Assembly (NCBI RefSeq): GCF_001274945.1
Contig: NZ_LILB01000005.1
Location: 391,296-455,295, forward strand
DNA length: 64,000 bases
Direction: 5' to 3'
Source: Viridibacillus arvi
Lineage (GTDB): Bacteria > Bacillota > Bacilli > Bacillales_A > Planococcaceae
Shown here: one piece after another, positions 47,218-56,809 of the stretch
How positions within the stretch are numbered: position 1 is the first letter of the stretch
Layout of the letters: each line of letters begins with the position of its first letter
Made by a program: the position numbers and the translations under genes
The notes under the pieces: generated by a model
Told to the model about the DNA's origin: nothing
What the model saw: the letters and a program-made list of their open reading frames with translations, nothing else
Databases searched by the model: none

Positions 47218-47772
47218 TTATGTTTCAACGATATAATATTTTCCACCATTTCCAAGTGAGTTCCATCTAACTTTGTACGTATTTTCTATTTGCAATGACT
47301 CTTCTTTTTTACCACCATGTTTCTGTATGACACCTTGTATGGGTTTATTACTTCTAAAGTAAGCATATATACCATCGGTTTTACTGCCACGGTAATATAA
47401 AGCATCCTCAACATAAGTCACAGCATATGTTTTTGTGAAACCTAGTTTTTTTACCTCTTCCATAAATTTTATATCCTTTATCAAATGAAACATTTGTTCA
47501 ACATGTTGGCCTTTATTGGGGAAATTTAATTCAATTCCATAGCGCTCCTCAGTTGCTGGATTATAGATTACAATGTCAATTTCACTTTTTTGTCCTTTTT
47601 CATTAGGATAAAAAAAATTAACACTCCGTCCAAATTGAAGTTTATAAGGAGATTCAATCATCGTTCGCAAGAATATTCCTAATTCGTGTTGTAAAGAAAA
47701 TTCATTTTCAGTTTCAAAAACTCCTACTTCTAAAAAGCGGAAAAATGTGGATATATCACCTTTAAGATTCAT
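47218..47772 (-). CDS. Hypothetical protein, possible PD-(D/E)XK-like fold
   Basis: 184 residues, no signal or membrane segment. The middle reads SEIDIVIYNP ... RYGIELNFPNKGQHVEQMF, which has the layout of a PD-(D/E)XK core (Asp on one strand, Glu on the next), but the usual ExK lysine is Asn. An inactive nuclease-like or binding domain is therefore as likely as a nuclease. The start overlaps the end of the deacetylase gene by four bases (GGAGGG site inside that gene), so it belongs to the EPS operon. I do not know this family; the fold call is tentative. Confidence 0.5.
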   Translation of the reverse strand: MNLKGDISTFFRFLEVGVFETENEFSLQHELGIFLRTMIESPYKLQFGRSVNFFYPNEKGQKSEIDIVIYNPATEERYGIELNFPNKGQHVEQMFHLIKDIKFMEEVKKLGFTKTYAVTYVEDALYYRGSKTDGIYAYFRSNKPIQGVIQKHGGKKEESLQIENTYKVRWNSLGNGGKYYIVET

Positions 47773-48803
47773 ACATTACCCTCCAAAACGAATTGTTGTC
47801 TACTTACGCAACTTGTACTGGCATTCATTTCTTCAACCAAATCTGCTACTTCCCCCATTGAGTAACTTGTGAATTGCTCGCTCTGTTTGAGCTTAGCGTA
47901 TTCCTCCAAAATACGTTCAAGCATTTCAAAGTTTTGATCCATATTCTTTCCCATATTATGTGGGTGCCACCAGAGATGATAAATTGCCTTTTCCTTTGCT
48001 GCTTTTCGCATCGAATTTAAAATTCGTTTAAATCGTAATGGTTCTAACCATTGCAAATTCGGATGGTAGGGTCTTAAAAAGGCACTAGATGGAATATTCA
48101 CAAGAGGCTCCATTTGTAGATTTTGAAGCTTGTACACATGATGCCCCGATAAATTCAAATAGCTATCCCCACATTTTAGCAATCGGTTTAAATGCAGCCC
48201 TTTATTGAATTTTCTTGGAGTATACATCCAATGTGGTTCATTGCCTCGATAAGTACGTATTTTAGCTTTCTTACAGATACGCAAGTAATCCTCATTGACC
48301 TGATTACGCGGAAAAACAATAGATTGGACGTGATGACCATGTTGTTTGGCAATCGTCATTGCCGATTCTATATCCGCTTGAAATTGGCGTACTGTTTGAC
48401 CTGGTTCTAAGCAATAATAATGAGAAAAAGTATGAGTGCCGATTTCCTGATAGGGTGTTTGCTCAATTTGTTTGATTAATGAAGCACCATAATGGTAACA
48501 ATCTGTTTCTTCATTTTCTCCAATTGTTTGAATAGTTGGATAAGGAGATAGTTCTGTTCGATGATAGATTGGATATTCTTTAGGTAGTGCTGCTAAAAGC
48601 TCTTGCTTATTCTTTGCATATAAAAAACCAACTGTTGCCCATGTTGCATGAATTTCGTAACGTTTAAAAAGTTTCAAAAGTCTTGGAATTACTTCTCTTA
48701 CACCTCGTATATTTTCATCATATTCGCCCTTAGTAAACACATCATGTATTCCCCAATTCAACTCAAAATCTAATGAAATCACTAACCCTCCTTTTTCTTT
48801 CAT
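47769..48803 (-). CDS. Polysaccharide deacetylase (NodB/CE4 type)
   Basis: 344 residues. The NodB core shows SLDFELNWG (residues 9-17, first metal Asp), the metal histidines in GTHTFSHYY near 121-129, and the late WWHPHNMG near 272. No signal peptide, so it may act on lipid-linked precursor on the cytosolic side or be exported by other means. Overlaps both neighbours by four bases; it probably removes N-acetyl groups from the polysaccharide made by this operon. Confidence 0.82.
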   Translation of the reverse strand: MKEKGGLVISLDFELNWGIHDVFTKGEYDENIRGVREVIPRLLKLFKRYEIHATWATVGFLYAKNKQELLAALPKEYPIYHRTELSPYPTIQTIGENEETDCYHYGASLIKQIEQTPYQEIGTHTFSHYYCLEPGQTVRQFQADIESAMTIAKQHGHHVQSIVFPRNQVNEDYLRICKKAKIRTYRGNEPHWMYTPRKFNKGLHLNRLLKCGDSYLNLSGHHVYKLQNLQMEPLVNIPSSAFLRPYHPNLQWLEPLRFKRILNSMRKAAKEKAIYHLWWHPHNMGKNMDQNFEMLERILEEYAKLKQSEQFTSYSMGEVADLVEEMNASTSCVSRQQFVLEGNV

Positions 48804-49528
48804 GAACCTTTCCTCACCTTATTAAAACGAAAATCGCGAATTTTCAATACAAGATTACTTATTACCGAGTAGGGAATATAGCCTGAATATACATTAACTA
48901 TCTGACCACCAAATGATTGCTTAAATTCCTGAATGGATGGAACATCTGTTAAACCCCCTACATCATAAATGTCATATCCTTGATTCTTAAAATACAGAAT
49001 ATTCTTCCACCATAAATAACGATTAGCATAATTAATAGCTTGTCTGTTATGTCCAATATTTTGGTTATGCTGGGCTGTTGCAACATATAAACTCATTGCT
49101 GTTTTTCCATCTACAATATATAAACGATAACAAAGTGTTTCTTCCTGCTCTGTGATAATTTTAGTTAATGTTAGACCACCTTGTTCTCGTAACAACTGCA
49201 TTGTTGTGTAATGAAAGAAGTTACATGTATATATGTTCTTAGATCGAGCAAATTGATTGTAATATTTTTGAAATTCCAATAGTTCTGCATCACTTGGTTT
49301 TTCTTGTACAATAACCTTCAATCTCTCTTTTTCTGCTCTTCTTAATTTAGCTTGATCCCTTTTAGACAACTGACCCAATAACATTTCCTTGTTTTCTGTT
49401 AAATCAATCCAAACTGTTTTTATCTCTTTCAAAAAATGACGTTGTTTTAATGCATACGTGTAACCTACTAATTGTGCTTTTGATGGGGGTGTCTCATAAT
49501 CCGCAAAATATATTTGCTGTATTTCCAT
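48800..49528 (-). CDS. GNAT/FemAB-like acyl- or aminoacyl-transferase
   Basis: 242 residues. The central LSKRDQAKLRRAEKERLKV and late NYANRYLWWKNILYFKNQGYDIYDVGG stretches match the FemAB-like part of the GNAT superfamily. Such proteins add acyl or aminoacyl groups to cell-wall or surface sugars. Its stop overlaps the deacetylase start. The acceptor is inferred to be the EPS. Ribosome-binding site weak. Confidence 0.65.
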   Translation of the reverse strand: MEIQQIYFADYETPPSKAQLVGYTYALKQRHFLKEIKTVWIDLTENKEMLLGQLSKRDQAKLRRAEKERLKVIVQEKPSDAELLEFQKYYNQFARSKNIYTCNFFHYTTMQLLREQGGLTLTKIITEQEETLCYRLYIVDGKTAMSLYVATAQHNQNIGHNRQAINYANRYLWWKNILYFKNQGYDIYDVGGLTDVPSIQEFKQSFGGQIVNVYSGYIPYSVISNLVLKIRDFRFNKVRKGS

Positions 49529-49544
49529 GCCTAACCATTGTCTA

Positions 49545-51173
49545 TTAATAGATAGAATAACGGGCTCCCTCCTTTTGTAATAGCTTTTTATTCTTCAACC
49601 CTTCTAACTGTAGGAACTTCCACTGATGGACAACACCGACATTTTTAAATCCTATTTTTTTTAAGGCACGACGTTTTTTCCATTCTGACATATTCGATAT
49701 TACATATATTGTTTCGTTGTTAAAGGCGTGGCATATTAGTTCTAAATCTTGCTCTTGCCATCCATCAATAAATACACTATTTGTTGACGGTAATTCGAAC
49801 CCTTTTTGCCATGTTTGATTCCTATATATTGATTTATGGACTTGAAACTCCCAAATGCCGTCTTCGCCATAAAGGTCAAAACCTTGATAACTAAGTAGAA
49901 TAGCCTCTGCTCTTCTTTGCGAGTTTAGAAGACTCTTCAAAGCCAATTTTTCGAATGGCAATTTTTCATATAGTTTAGTTCCTTTTTCAAGCTCATAAAG
50001 TTGCCACGTACGCCATTGACAAATAGAAAAAATACTCTTTAACCATTCCTTTTTTGATCGCAAATTATAGATTAGTTTCCCTAAAATATCACGCTTAAAT
50101 TTAACAAAGGGCTGATGTTGTTTGATTTTTTCTTTAACTGTCGCTACCAAACTGAGTAAGAATTTTTGGCGTTTAGCTTTTTTGTTAGATCCAGCTATTA
50201 TAAATGTTCGAGTAAATGTGACATCTGTATGCCAATCAAATTTATATTTTTCATATCCTATACTAAAATCAAATATTTTTTCCCCTTCTTCATAACTCTG
50301 CAAAAGCTTTCTACGATCAATTAACCGTCCTGGTCCAAACATTGAAAAATCCGAATCGAATCCTAATGTATATGCAACGTACCTACCTCTACATGAAAAG
50401 CCATACGCAAATGCAATTATTTCTTGTTCAAAACGAAGTGCATCTACCTCTGTTTTAAAGTTATGATTTTGTATCTGTAGTAATGCCTCAAAAAATGGGC
50501 GGCGTTCAGTGCTAGCAAATCCACTTGTATCTATCTTTTTTTTCCAGCGACTTTCAAATAATCCGAATATTTTAGACTTTTCATTACTTTGAAGTGGATA
50601 GTACTGCACATTTCCCAATCTCTCTAACTTTTTTTCACTGCGATCGACGCCATGTTTCTTTCGTCGTTTATGCATAAATTGCTGGAAATTGACTTTGTCA
50701 AAATGTAGATAAGGTGTAACTACTCGGTGAAAACTATATTTGAAACCATTTTCAACCAAAAATAGCTCTAATATATTACTTGTTGCGCTTTCCTCAGAAA
50801 TACCGTGTAATTGCAGTAATAATGCATCCTCTTTTTTAAATAATGCGTTCAATAGATAAGTTAATACGTTTCTTTTATTTTCCGATTTCACAACGATATC
50901 CATATAATTAGCAACACCATCCGCTAAAAATGTCAAATTCTGTATACCTCGATGTTCTTTTCTCATTAAAGGGAAAAATGCGATTGCTTCTTTATCTTCC
51001 ATTACAACATAAATCTCAACATTACTAGATTGACCAATTGTTGCCCACCAAGTTGAAATCCACTCATATTCTATAAACGGATTGGTATTCTTCTCTTGTT
51101 CAAGAATGTCATCCCACGCTTTTTTATAGCTCTTTAACTGTTCAAGCGCGGTTATGATCAAGTAATTGAACAT
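49545..51173 (-). CDS. CelD/BcsL-type GNAT acetyltransferase
   Basis: 542 residues. The GNAT-fold acetyltransferase region (about 15-340) ends with the family motif FDFSIGYEKYKFDWHTDVTF, as in CelD/BcsL proteins near cellulose and EPS genes. The C-terminal 200 residues have no family I can name. Likely acylates the polysaccharide. Its start overlaps the glycosyltransferase gene by 32 bp (AAGGTG site). Confidence 0.72.
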   Translation of the reverse strand: MFNYLIITALEQLKSYKKAWDDILEQEKNTNPFIEYEWISTWWATIGQSSNVEIYVVMEDKEAIAFFPLMRKEHRGIQNLTFLADGVANYMDIVVKSENKRNVLTYLLNALFKKEDALLLQLHGISEESATSNILELFLVENGFKYSFHRVVTPYLHFDKVNFQQFMHKRRKKHGVDRSEKKLERLGNVQYYPLQSNEKSKIFGLFESRWKKKIDTSGFASTERRPFFEALLQIQNHNFKTEVDALRFEQEIIAFAYGFSCRGRYVAYTLGFDSDFSMFGPGRLIDRRKLLQSYEEGEKIFDFSIGYEKYKFDWHTDVTFTRTFIIAGSNKKAKRQKFLLSLVATVKEKIKQHQPFVKFKRDILGKLIYNLRSKKEWLKSIFSICQWRTWQLYELEKGTKLYEKLPFEKLALKSLLNSQRRAEAILLSYQGFDLYGEDGIWEFQVHKSIYRNQTWQKGFELPSTNSVFIDGWQEQDLELICHAFNNETIYVISNMSEWKKRRALKKIGFKNVGVVHQWKFLQLEGLKNKKLLQKEGARYSIY

Positions 51174-52278
51174 TTCTTTTCACCTTCTTTTCCTTTAGCG
51201 CTTCCTTGTAAAGGCTCACTGTATTGTCGTACATCTTTTGGAACAAAAAATGATCTTCAAAAAAATTACGCCCTGCTTGCCCAAGTTCTATTCTTAAAGG
51301 CCTATCCTCTATCATTCTCACCAAGCATTTTCGTATATTCAAAACATTTTGGTCTACAAGATATCCTGTTTTTCCTTCTACAACTAGCTCTTCAATACCA
51401 CCTACATCTGATGCAATAACTGGTAGACCTGCACGCATCGCTTCTAAAATAGAAAGCGGCAGTCCTTCAAAATTTGATAAGAGTACAAATATATCCGCAT
51501 CTTGAAGTTGCGTTTCAATGTCATTTCGAACCCCGAGGAATCTTACTCGATGCGAAAGTCCCTTATTATTAACTAATTCTTTTACGTTAGCTAGTTCTAC
51601 CCCATCACCGATTAATTCCAATGACCATTCTAGCTCTTTCATGGTAGACAACACTTCAATCAACAAGTCCTGTCTTTTTGGTTTCTCAAACCTTGATACC
51701 ATCACTATTTTAGGAACATTATTTCGAAAATAGGGTTGTTTGTCATTACTTTGAATACCGTTATGAATAGTTGTTATCTTATTTTTTGACACTACCCTTT
51801 TTTGTACAGCAAGTTCATGATCATAATTAGAAACAGCGATAATCTTAGTAGTTCTTGGAGCAAGTAATTTCTCAATTTGTTTATATAATAATTTCTTTAA
51901 TGGCTGTACTCCTTCGGTAAAAGCCCAACCATGAGCAGTAAAAACTGTTGGAATTTTTAATGAAAAGGCTGCTAATCTACCAAGAACTCCAGCTTTAGAT
52001 GAATGAAGCGCTACTAATTCAGGACCAATTTGCTGTAAGTATAAGCGGAGTTCTAAAAACGCACGGTAATCATCCATCAAACTAATATCTCGCCTCAAAT
52101 GACGAAGTTGAATAATTTTAACGCTCTTTCCAGCCATTGCTTCCTCGATCAATTGTCCTTGTGAAGTCATGATAATTACTTCATGTCCATCCAAACAGAG
52201 TTGTTTTGTAAGTGCAAGCACATGGGACTGTGCCCCTCCTACTGTGTCCAACTTCGTTACAATTTGAACAATTTTCAT
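51142..52278 (-). CDS. Glycosyltransferase family 4
   Basis: 378 residues, GT-B fold: N-terminal VTKLDTVGGAQSHVLAL acceptor domain; C-terminal nucleotide-sugar domain with VSRFEKPKRQD near 195 and the E-x7-E motif in FEGLPLSILEAMRAGLPVIAS near 277. Transfers a sugar onto the lipid-linked EPS unit. The ATG at 52278 follows AGGAGGAG; the earlier ATG at 52299 is rejected. Confidence 0.9.
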   Translation of the reverse strand: MKIVQIVTKLDTVGGAQSHVLALTKQLCLDGHEVIIMTSQGQLIEEAMAGKSVKIIQLRHLRRDISLMDDYRAFLELRLYLQQIGPELVALHSSKAGVLGRLAAFSLKIPTVFTAHGWAFTEGVQPLKKLLYKQIEKLLAPRTTKIIAVSNYDHELAVQKRVVSKNKITTIHNGIQSNDKQPYFRNNVPKIVMVSRFEKPKRQDLLIEVLSTMKELEWSLELIGDGVELANVKELVNNKGLSHRVRFLGVRNDIETQLQDADIFVLLSNFEGLPLSILEAMRAGLPVIASDVGGIEELVVEGKTGYLVDQNVLNIRKCLVRMIEDRPLRIELGQAGRNFFEDHFLFQKMYDNTVSLYKEALKEKKVKRNVQLLDHNRA

Positions 52279-52282
52279 AGAT

Positions 52283-53431
52283 TTACTCCTCCTTTTCAAG
52301 TCTTATTGGTATCCAAGCAAGTGCTAATATAAGCCATAAATGTCTCCAGTGTAGACTATCGATAAAAAAACTATTTGCCACATGTCCGATAATAACCGCA
52401 CTAATCATTACATAATATGAGCTATAGCTACCCAATTGCCGTGAGCTTTGAAAGCTTTTAATAAATGAAACAATTAAAAATGCACTGAAAGATATAAATC
52501 CTAAAAAGCCATTTTCTGTTAAAATACGAGCATATAGATTGTGTGGTGCCAAAGGAAATAATATTTCTGATTGTCCTGGTCCTACGCCAATCGGGTTATT
52601 CAAACCAGTTATCAAAGCTTCTTTTTGCATAGCAAATCGGTCATTATCATAATGTTGCAGACTCATTCGATCACTAAGTTGATCATCTAGCCCGGTGAAT
52701 TGGATATAAAATATAAGTAATAAAATACTTATCACAGCCATAGCAAATACTAATTTAATACGATTTATTCCCTCTCCTTGTTTTGCAAATATTAAATATA
52801 TGACTATAGAAATTACTAAATTAAGCCATGCCGCGCGCGAAAAACTAATTGTCACACCACTTACGAGTACAAAAAAACAACACAGCCAAAAGACTCGCTT
52901 CGTTTGCTCAAAGCTTAGAATGGCATATATAGAAGGTAAGACTAAAAATGGTCCATAGACATTCGGATCTTTAAAAAACAACTTTACTCGTCCAAATAGT
53001 AACCAATCATTTATAAATGGAATTATTCGGAAATAAACACCTAACCCAAGGATCGAGCAGATAATCGCAGTAAAAACGTAGGCCTGTATTACCGTAGTTA
53101 ATACTTTTTCAAAATAACGCCCACCTAAACCAACGATCCCAAACCACATTACACTTAAATACAATGTAACAATAAAATAAAATAGACCTACCTCCGCATT
53201 TTGCACAAAGAACAATGACAAAATATTCGCAAGCAAAAGTAATAGAATACAAAATACACCAAAAGATTGACTTGCACTATATCTTAATACCCCATAAACT
53301 ACTGCTATTACAGTCACTATGACCATCAGGAAATCTGTAGGGGCTGGTTCGAACATGACTATACTACTGAGTAGTACTGCAAGAAATAGTCCCCATTGTA
53401 AACTACTTGGTAATCGTTCAGCCATTTTCAA
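52283..53431 (-). CDS. O-antigen ligase/polymerase-like membrane protein (Wzy)
   Basis: 382 residues, about 10-12 membrane segments, with a large extracytoplasmic loop before PIGVGPGQSEILFPLAPHNLYARILTE-type sequence (the Wzy/WaaL domain signature around residues 265-290). Polymerises repeat units outside the membrane. The frame starts with TTG at 53431; an ATG two codons later is possible. Overlaps the flippase gene by 14 bp. Confidence 0.85.
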   Translation of the reverse strand: MKMAERLPSSLQWGLFLAVLLSSIVMFEPAPTDFLMVIVTVIAVVYGVLRYSASQSFGVFCILLLLLANILSLFFVQNAEVGLFYFIVTLYLSVMWFGIVGLGGRYFEKVLTTVIQAYVFTAIICSILGLGVYFRIIPFINDWLLFGRVKLFFKDPNVYGPFLVLPSIYAILSFEQTKRVFWLCCFFVLVSGVTISFSRAAWLNLVISIVIYLIFAKQGEGINRIKLVFAMAVISILLLIFYIQFTGLDDQLSDRMSLQHYDNDRFAMQKEALITGLNNPIGVGPGQSEILFPLAPHNLYARILTENGFLGFISFSAFLIVSFIKSFQSSRQLGSYSSYYVMISAVIIGHVANSFFIDSLHWRHLWLILALAWIPIRLEKEE

Positions 53432-54710
53432 GCACCATTTCTGGCTCTCTAGATTTACTTATAACAATCCACGCAAAAACACCACAGACAATATAGCCAA
53501 GAGCTGTTAATAGACTGATACACCATAATGCCTCAATATCCGTGAATGCGTAGACATATGAAATCCCGATGGCGAGCACAATTAAACCAAATCGAATGCA
53601 TTCACCTACCATTTGAAAAAGTAACGCTTCATATATATAGAAAATGCCGTTTAAAGGAGCAATGACTATTTTCGTTAAATACATAACTGATAATATTTGA
53701 ACAAATGTGGCCGATAGAATCCAATTAGGACCAAATATCATCTCAAATAAATAAGGTGCAGCAAAATCGATTATGATTAGTGATACGGCACTTATAATAA
53801 ATAGTTTACGAATTGTTTCCCAAAAATATTGATTGATACTCTCACCTACACGGACGATCTGCGCCGCTTGTGTAAAGTAAACTTGCGAAGCGGAATAACC
53901 AAGTAGATTTTCAGGTACTGTTAATAATTTTTGAGCTAAAAAGAAATATCCCGCTGTGACAACATCAAAATAGGCAGCTAAAAATAAAGTAGGGAGGTGG
54001 GTACCTAGGCTATACATCAATCCACTCCAACTTGAAATTAGAGGAAAGTTCTTGTATCGTTTCATCACTTGCCAAAGTGTGTCTGGGTTATTACGAAATG
54101 AATGAATTATATCTTTTCGAAACTTCCAAATATAATATATTGATCCAATCACTCGACCGATAACCTCACCAATAAGTAAACCAACAACACCGAACTTGAT
54201 TAGACCAAATCCTAATTGGCTACTTGCTTGTCCACCATTCATTGCGAGCTTAGCATATGAAATTTCACTGTACTTTTCTAATCTTAGTGCCCAAATATTT
54301 AGTGCTTGATAAATCCCGACAAATAGTAAGCTTATAGCTAAAATCCAAAAATACGGCTCCGCACTTTCAATATTTAACCATGTTGCAATAGGTAGTAATA
54401 GTAAAATTAAGCACACTAATGTACTAACGATAAATACAGAGAATAATGATATACATAATAAAGGAAGCGCGTCTTTTTCCTCTTTTGGTAGCATTAATGC
54501 ACTTTCATAACGCATCGATACAATAATCATGGACAAATATAACAAAGCGGTGAATACAGATAATACGCCAAAATCTTCTGGCTTATAAATTCTTGTTAAA
54601 ATAGGCGTCATGATTAAAACGACAATATTAGAAACGGCCGCTCCTGCAATTAGTACCCACAAGCTTTTAATAAAGCGGTTTTGTATCTGTGTTTGAAGCC
54701 ATTTTTTCAT
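53418..54710 (-). CDS. Polysaccharide flippase (Wzx, MOP superfamily)
   Basis: 430 residues with 12-14 predicted membrane segments; an N-terminal AAVSNIVVLIMTPILTRIYKP segment typical of Wzx/RfbX. Moves lipid-linked repeat units across the membrane. The ATG at 54710 follows AGAGGGGG. Between the polymerase and Wzc-like genes. Confidence 0.88.
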   Translation of the reverse strand: MKKWLQTQIQNRFIKSLWVLIAGAAVSNIVVLIMTPILTRIYKPEDFGVLSVFTALLYLSMIIVSMRYESALMLPKEEKDALPLLCISLFSVFIVSTLVCLILLLLPIATWLNIESAEPYFWILAISLLFVGIYQALNIWALRLEKYSEISYAKLAMNGGQASSQLGFGLIKFGVVGLLIGEVIGRVIGSIYYIWKFRKDIIHSFRNNPDTLWQVMKRYKNFPLISSWSGLMYSLGTHLPTLFLAAYFDVVTAGYFFLAQKLLTVPENLLGYSASQVYFTQAAQIVRVGESINQYFWETIRKLFIISAVSLIIIDFAAPYLFEMIFGPNWILSATFVQILSVMYLTKIVIAPLNGIFYIYEALLFQMVGECIRFGLIVLAIGISYVYAFTDIEALWCISLLTALGYIVCGVFAWIVISKSREPEMVLENG

Positions 54711-54723
54711 GAAACCCCCTCTT

Positions 54724-56004
54724 TCATGCTTCATTCAAGACAACCCCTATTAACCTTCCTTGTAAATTTTTCAACTTTTCAAAATCAGTAGATGCTTGTC
54801 GTACAAATGTTTTTCTTGTATTTGCTACATATACATAACCATCTACGATTTTTGTGAGTAATAAGGCATCAGATACTTGAAGTGAAGCGGTATCAATTAT
54901 AACGACATCATAGATTTGTTCTAGTTTAGCAATTACGTTTGACATTTTTTTCGAGCTTAAAGGGGCAATTGGATTTTTTAAATGTTGCCCTGCACATATA
55001 ACCTGTAAATACTGATTTACAGTTGGTTGTGTTATTTCTTCAATTCCGATGTCCTCAGCAAGGTAATGCGCTAAACCTTTCGTTGAACTTCTTGCACATA
55101 AACTTGTCGTATTTGCTCCTTGACGCAAGTTCGCATCAACATAAATTGTTTTTTTATTGTCATCTGCAAAGTGTTTGGCAAGCTCGGTTGCGATTAGTGT
55201 TTTTCCTTCCTTTTTTCCATTACTTGTGACAACGAACGTTTTAGTATTTGAAGCACATATCTGATTTTCCAGAAGCGAACCAACAAAGTGAATATGGTCT
55301 GCCAATACCTCCCTTTTACGTTCTGATTTCCACCACCATTTCATTCGTGGGACATCGCTTAAATACGTTTGCTCAACATTCTCAAGTTTCTTTTGCCCAT
55401 CCAACTTAGGTTTATATACTTCTCTAATAAAAATCAATATTAATGAAATGAACAACCCAAACAAAGCACCTATTCCACTATACAAACTATATTGCGAAAC
55501 AATATTTGGAGCTTCACCTAAAGCTGCAATATGAAGCAATTGGATATTATTAAGGTGAAATAAAACACCTATTTGTTCTTTAAAAAGAGTAGCAAATGTA
55601 TTTGCAATTATTGTTGCTCTTTGTGGTTGGTTTTCCATTACAACAATGGAAATAATCTGTGAATTTTCTTCTGAAACTATGGAAATATTATTCATGAAAT
55701 CAGATTTTGACATTTTCTTATCTAATTTTTCATTTAATAAATCCAGCATAAGATTACTTGTGAGTAGTTCTTTATAGGTATTCATTAGACGCAATGTTGT
55801 ATCGATTTCTAAAGAAGTAAGAGACTGATTTGAATTATTAGTAATCGGTTTAATCAACAAATCTGTTCGTGCTTCATATTTTTGTGGAATATTGATGCAA
55901 ATTCCTGCTCCTATTATTAGACCCAACAAGGTGAAAATGAATATTTTCCATTTATAGCGAGCGATTAAATACCATAATTCGTAAATTGTGATTTCTTTAT
56001 TCAT
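54724..56004 (-). CDS. Wzc-like chain-length determinant/BY-kinase fusion
   Basis: 426 residues. Wzz-type membrane domain (segments near 18-38 and 170-192, external loop between) fused to a cytosolic bacterial tyrosine kinase ATPase: Walker A SNGKKEGKT near 262, Walker A' IYVDANLRQ near 287, Walker B VVIIDTAS near 362. Controls polymer length and assembly. In most Bacillota the two halves are separate proteins, so the fusion is notable. It lacks the tyrosine-rich C-terminal tail, and Walker A' has Asn for the usual second Asp. Confidence 0.83.
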   Translation of the reverse strand: MNKEITIYELWYLIARYKWKIFIFTLLGLIIGAGICINIPQKYEARTDLLIKPITNNSNQSLTSLEIDTTLRLMNTYKELLTSNLMLDLLNEKLDKKMSKSDFMNNISIVSEENSQIISIVVMENQPQRATIIANTFATLFKEQIGVLFHLNNIQLLHIAALGEAPNIVSQYSLYSGIGALFGLFISLILIFIREVYKPKLDGQKKLENVEQTYLSDVPRMKWWWKSERKREVLADHIHFVGSLLENQICASNTKTFVVTSNGKKEGKTLIATELAKHFADDNKKTIYVDANLRQGANTTSLCARSSTKGLAHYLAEDIGIEEITQPTVNQYLQVICAGQHLKNPIAPLSSKKMSNVIAKLEQIYDVVIIDTASLQVSDALLLTKIVDGYVYVANTRKTFVRQASTDFEKLKNLQGRLIGVVLNEA

Positions 56005-56022
56005 GACATCCTCCGATTATTT

Positions 56023-56655
56023 TTAATACGCCCCTTCCCCATTGAAAACAACACGAATTGTACGTATTAATATTTTGATATCTAGTACAAAAGAGCAGTT
56101 TTCTACATAATCAATGTCATACTCAACTTTCTGACCATGTGATATATCGGAACGCCCATTTATTTGTGCTAATCCGGTAATACCTGGCTTCAAATATAAT
56201 CTTCTTGACTGATCGGCATTATAAAAAGAAGTAATATCAGGTACTTCAGGTCTTGGTCCTACTAAACTCATTTCACCTTTTAATACATTAATTATTTGTG
56301 GTAATTCATCTAAGCTCCATTTCCTCAATAACTTTCCAATTGTTGTGATACGTGAATCTAGAGCACCTTTAAATATGAAATCATCTGGAACGCCTTCCTG
56401 CCAGTCCTTTTCTTCTTTTCCTAATTGATGACATTTCATCGTTCGAAATTTCCAAATTTTAAATTCTTCAAAATGCACACCTGACCGATACTGTTTAAAG
56501 AAGATTGGTCTTCCTGAGAAAACTAACAATAAAAAAGATATAACCAGAATTAATATTGAAATAATTGGTAAAAGAATACTAGCAACAATTAAATCCAACA
56601 ATCTTTTTCCATACTTCAAGTAAAAAGTAGTTCTTTCCATTACATTTACTTGCAT
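56023..56655 (-). CDS. Undecaprenyl-phosphate sugar-1-phosphate transferase
   Basis: 210 residues of the short polyprenol phosphate transferase type (EpsL-like): one membrane hairpin near 24-48, then KIWKFRTMK near 67, DELPQIINVLKGEMSLVGPRPE near 117 and PGITGLAQINGRSD near 157. First enzyme of EPS assembly, loading the first sugar on the lipid carrier. First gene of the operon, with a strong AGGAGGAG site. Confidence 0.92.
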   Translation of the reverse strand: MQVNVMERTTFYLKYGKRLLDLIVASILLPIISILILVISFLLLVFSGRPIFFKQYRSGVHFEEFKIWKFRTMKCHQLGKEEKDWQEGVPDDFIFKGALDSRITTIGKLLRKWSLDELPQIINVLKGEMSLVGPRPEVPDITSFYNADQSRRLYLKPGITGLAQINGRSDISHGQKVEYDIDYVENCSFVLDIKILIRTIRVVFNGEGAY

Positions 56656-56717
56656 GTGACTCCTCCTATATTAAAACGCATTCAATATGAGCAAACATTT
56701 TCTACTTAATTACTCAA

Positions 56718-56747
56718 ATTATCAGTCGAAAAATTTGAATGATACAA
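56718..56747 (-). promoter_or_regulatory. Candidate promoter of the EPS operon
   Basis: On the minus strand TTGTAT (56747-56742), an 18-bp spacer and GATAAT (56723-56718), about 63 bp before the first gene. Confidence 0.4.
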
Positions 56748-56780
56748 ATATGTTTACTCTGTTTACATCATTAGATTAAT

Positions 56781-56809
56781 TGTTAAAGGTTAAAAAAAGG
56801 TTAAAAAAT
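56781..56809 (-). promoter_or_regulatory. Three 11-bp-phased direct repeats upstream of the EPS promoter
   Basis: Plus-strand GGTTAAAAAAT (56799), GGTTAAAAAAA (56788) and a shorter TGTTAAA (56781). On the minus strand they read TTTTTTAACC, twice, then TTTAACA. An 11-bp period is typical of OmpR/PhoB-type binding sites. They lie 34-62 bp upstream of the candidate -35. Confidence 0.45.
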
